A stretch of DNA of 35,976 nt, taken from positions 1,997 through 37,972 of the forward strand of contig PKTG01000095.1 of the NCBI GenBank assembly GCA_002869225.1. Direction: 5' to 3'. This stretch comes from Candidatus Muiribacterium halophilum. GTDB taxonomy: Bacteria > Muiribacteriota > Muiribacteriia > Muiribacteriales > Muiribacteriaceae. The notes under the pieces are model-generated. The model saw only the letters and a program-made list of their open reading frames with translations. It was not told the DNA's origin and ran no database searches. Shown here in pieces: positions 34,566-35,976 of this stretch (within the stretch, counting starts at the first letter, position 1; the number at the start of each line of letters is the position of its first letter). The position numbers were made by a program, and so were the translations under genes.

Positions 34566-35663
34566 ATGGATAACAGGGTTTTTAATTTTTCAGCTGGACC
34601 AGCTACTCTACCGGAAAGTGTTTTGAAGACCGCTCAGGAAGAATTTCTTAACTGGCACGGATGTGGAATGTCAGTAATGGAGATGTCTCATAGATCTAAG
34701 GAATACGGTTCAATAATACAGGAAGCAGAAGCAACTCTTGTAAGACTTTTAAATATACCTGATACTCATAAAGTGTTATTTCTTCAAGGTGGAGCAACAC
34801 TTCAATTTGCCATGGCACCTATGAACCTTATGACAAAAGAAGACTCATGTGATTATATAATTGCAGGTAATTGGGGAAATAAAGCGTTTCAGGAATGTGA
34901 AAAGATAGGACTTAAAGCTCACAAGGTAGCTTCAAGCGAAGAAGATAATTTCACTTATATACCTGAAGAAAAAGATTGGGACCTATCAGATGCAAAGTAT
35001 GTACATTACACATCAAATAACACTATATTTGGAACATGTTTTAATGAACTTCCTGAATTTGATAATAAGATCGCGATATGTGATATGTCATCAGATTTTC
35101 TTTCAAGACCTGTAGATATATCAAAATTCGGACTTATCTATGCTGGTGCTCAGAAAAACGCAGGACCAGCTGGAGTGACAATAGCCATTATCAGAAAAGA
35201 TCTTGTTGGTCTTCCTCATACTAAGAATTTCCCGACTATATTAAATTATTCCACTCATGTGAAAAAAGATTCAATGCACAACACACCACCTAGTTATTCG
35301 ATATATATATGTGGTCTTGTATTTAAATGGGTAGAAGAGGAAATAGGTGGACTTGATAAGATGTATGATCTTAACAAGAGAAAAGCTCAGAAAATTTACG
35401 ACGCAATCGATAATTCAAACGGTTTTTATAGAAGTCCTGTTGTGAATGAAAATCAGAGATCGCTTATGAACATACCGTTTGTTCTTCCAACACCTGAACT
35501 CGATGCAAAATTTATCGAAGAAGCAGGAAAATTAAAGATGCTTAATATCAAAGGATATAGAACAGTTGGTGGAATAAGAGCTTCTATATATAATGCTCAT
35601 CCAATGAAAGGTGTAGATACTTTAGTAAACTTTATGGAAGAATTTAGAAAGAAAAACAGCTAA
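34566..35663 (+). CDS. serC: Phosphoserine aminotransferase
   Basis: 365 residues, normal length. SerC moves the amino group of glutamate to phosphohydroxypyruvate in serine synthesis and also acts in pyridoxal-phosphate synthesis. Motifs: FSAGPATLPESVL at the N terminus, GGATLQFAMAPMNL, NNTIFGTCFNELP, and the cofactor-binding lysine K197 in AGAQKNAGPAG. The start at 34566 has GGGAGGC just upstream; a TTG four codons earlier sits inside that Shine-Dalgarno and is rejected. It has its own promoter. Confidence 0.97.
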   Translation: MDNRVFNFSAGPATLPESVLKTAQEEFLNWHGCGMSVMEMSHRSKEYGSIIQEAEATLVRLLNIPDTHKVLFLQGGATLQFAMAPMNLMTKEDSCDYIIAGNWGNKAFQECEKIGLKAHKVASSEEDNFTYIPEEKDWDLSDAKYVHYTSNNTIFGTCFNELPEFDNKIAICDMSSDFLSRPVDISKFGLIYAGAQKNAGPAGVTIAIIRKDLVGLPHTKNFPTILNYSTHVKKDSMHNTPPSYSIYICGLVFKWVEEEIGGLDKMYDLNKRKAQKIYDAIDNSNGFYRSPVVNENQRSLMNIPFVLPTPELDAKFIEEAGKLKMLNIKGYRTVGGIRASIYNAHPMKGVDTLVNFMEEFRKKNS

Positions 35664-35685
35664 GTTTAGTCAACTGACTAAACTT
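35662..35685. repeat. 11-bp inverted repeat at the serC stop
   Basis: AAGTTTAGTCA, two bases, then TGACTAAACTT. It overlaps the serC stop codon. There is no T-run, so it is not a classical terminator; it is the first hairpin of the run described next. Confidence 0.75.
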
Positions 35686-35689
35686 GATG

Positions 35690-35714
35690 TTTGGCTTATG
35701 CCAAAATGTTTTTT
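35690..35714 (+). terminator. Possible serC terminator
   Basis: TTTGGC-TTAT-GCCAAA (35690-35705) followed by ATG and six T (35709-35714). The stem is short but the T-run is convincing. The same T-run also pairs with an A-run downstream (35709-35715 with 35719-35725), so the two folds compete. Confidence 0.5.
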
Positions 35715-35873
35715 CTATGAAAAAAGATGATGAAATAAAGTTCATGTGCTTTTCTGCGAAAAGAGTTGTTGTTTTGATTTAACACTTTGCAAAGCAAAGC
35801 ATTTTGCCGGCGGCAGATACACAACCAAAGGTTGTCATCACGAACAAGGTGAGTCATCAACCGACGAAGTCGG
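35709..35873. repeat. Run of consecutive small hairpins
   Basis: Eight further inverted repeats after the two listed above: TTTTTTC-TAT-GAAAAAA (35709), ATGAA-6-TTCAT (35730), CTTTTC-TGC-GAAAAG (35749), CTTTGCAAAG (35785), TGCC-GGC-GGCA (35805), ACAACC-AAA-GGTTGT (35821), TCAC-7-GTGA (35838) and CCGAC-GAA-GTCGG (35861). Stem sequences differ, but loops are mostly three bases. No frame of note crosses the region. It fills the gap between serC and the next promoter. Confidence 0.65.
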
Positions 35874-35894
35874 GTAGTGGTTACTGGTACGCAT

Positions 35895-35923
35895 TTGACT
35901 TATAAAATTTTGTGTTGTAAAAT
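35895..35923 (+). promoter_or_regulatory. Strong sigma-70 promoter of the last gene
   Basis: TTGACT (35895-35900), 17 bases, TAAAAT (35918-35923): five of six matches in each box. Transcription near 35930 would precede the GGGAGG Shine-Dalgarno at 35951-35956. Confidence 0.65.
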
Positions 35924-35961
35924 CTTAGGACTGAAATTAAGAACAATTCCGGGAGGGAATT

Positions 35962-35976
35962 ATGGACCTTATAAAT
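35962..35976 (+). CDS. Start of a gene that leaves the window
   Basis: ATG five bases after GGGAGG opens MDLIN and runs off the end. Too short to identify. A serine-pathway gene would be natural after serC, but it has its own promoter and five residues prove nothing. Confidence 0.6.

Overview
The window is AT-rich bacterial DNA, roughly one third G+C by eye, with compact operons, frequent ATGA start/stop overlaps and some TTG starts. It carries a type IV pilus/type II secretion core (GspG-like pseudopilins, GspE/PilB ATPase, PilM, PilN, PilO, a PilP-like protein) and an ftsE-ftsX-envC-ctpA-yibQ-like division cluster. It also has large exported Ig-repeat proteins, GAF-GGDEF signalling proteins and many exported proteins of unknown function. 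This suggests a diderm bacterium, probably an uncultured candidate-phylum lineage; the sequence alone does not fix the phylum. UGA is used as a normal stop many times, so the standard bacterial code applies. No tRNA, rRNA, CRISPR array, insertion sequence or phage module was seen.

Layout. (1) 1-7931, minus strand: three consecutive genes for exported proteins built from SbsA-type Ig-like repeats (13, 7 and at least 3 repeats; the last runs off the window). (2) 8050-10162: a damaged signalling patch. A TPR gene with an in-frame TAA is followed by a receiver-PP2C phosphatase gene with an in-frame TGA, and GTGARAA-type heptamer repeats flank the TPR gene. (3) 10170-17990, plus strand: a small four-Cys protein, two pseudopilins, GspE/PilB, PilM, PilN, PilO, PilP-like and a HEAT-repeat protein. 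A minus-strand gene of unknown function sits between pilM and pilN. (4) 18125-19986, minus strand: a TPR protein and a beta-propeller lipoprotein. (5) 20279-21439: metK, ending in a strong terminator that contains a possible nine-codon leader ORF. (6) 21487-34371, plus strand: a long tightly packed run. It holds a degenerate RACo-like ASKHA protein, two membrane GAF-GGDEF diguanylate cyclases, an exported protein whose start codon appears to be ATA, an LmeA/DUF2993-like protein, a DUF5693-like membrane protein, FtsE, FtsX, an EnvC-like activator, a CtpA protease and a divergent polysaccharide deacetylase. (7) 34376-35976: an octamer repeat, serC, a run of about ten consecutive small hairpins, and a strong promoter driving a gene that leaves the window.

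How the genes fit together. FtsEX-EnvC is expected to activate septal cell-wall hydrolases. CtpA and the YibQ-like protein accompany envC in many bacteria, and the exported lipid-binding and membrane proteins upstream suggest a wider envelope operon. The two cyclases in the same run could tie c-di-GMP to envelope growth or to the pilus encoded nearby, but that link is inference. The observations I think most deserve a second look are the hairpin run after serC, the leader ORF inside the metK terminator, the degenerate RACo homologue, the ATA start, the pair of interrupted signalling genes, and the calcium-loop insertion in a pseudopilin.
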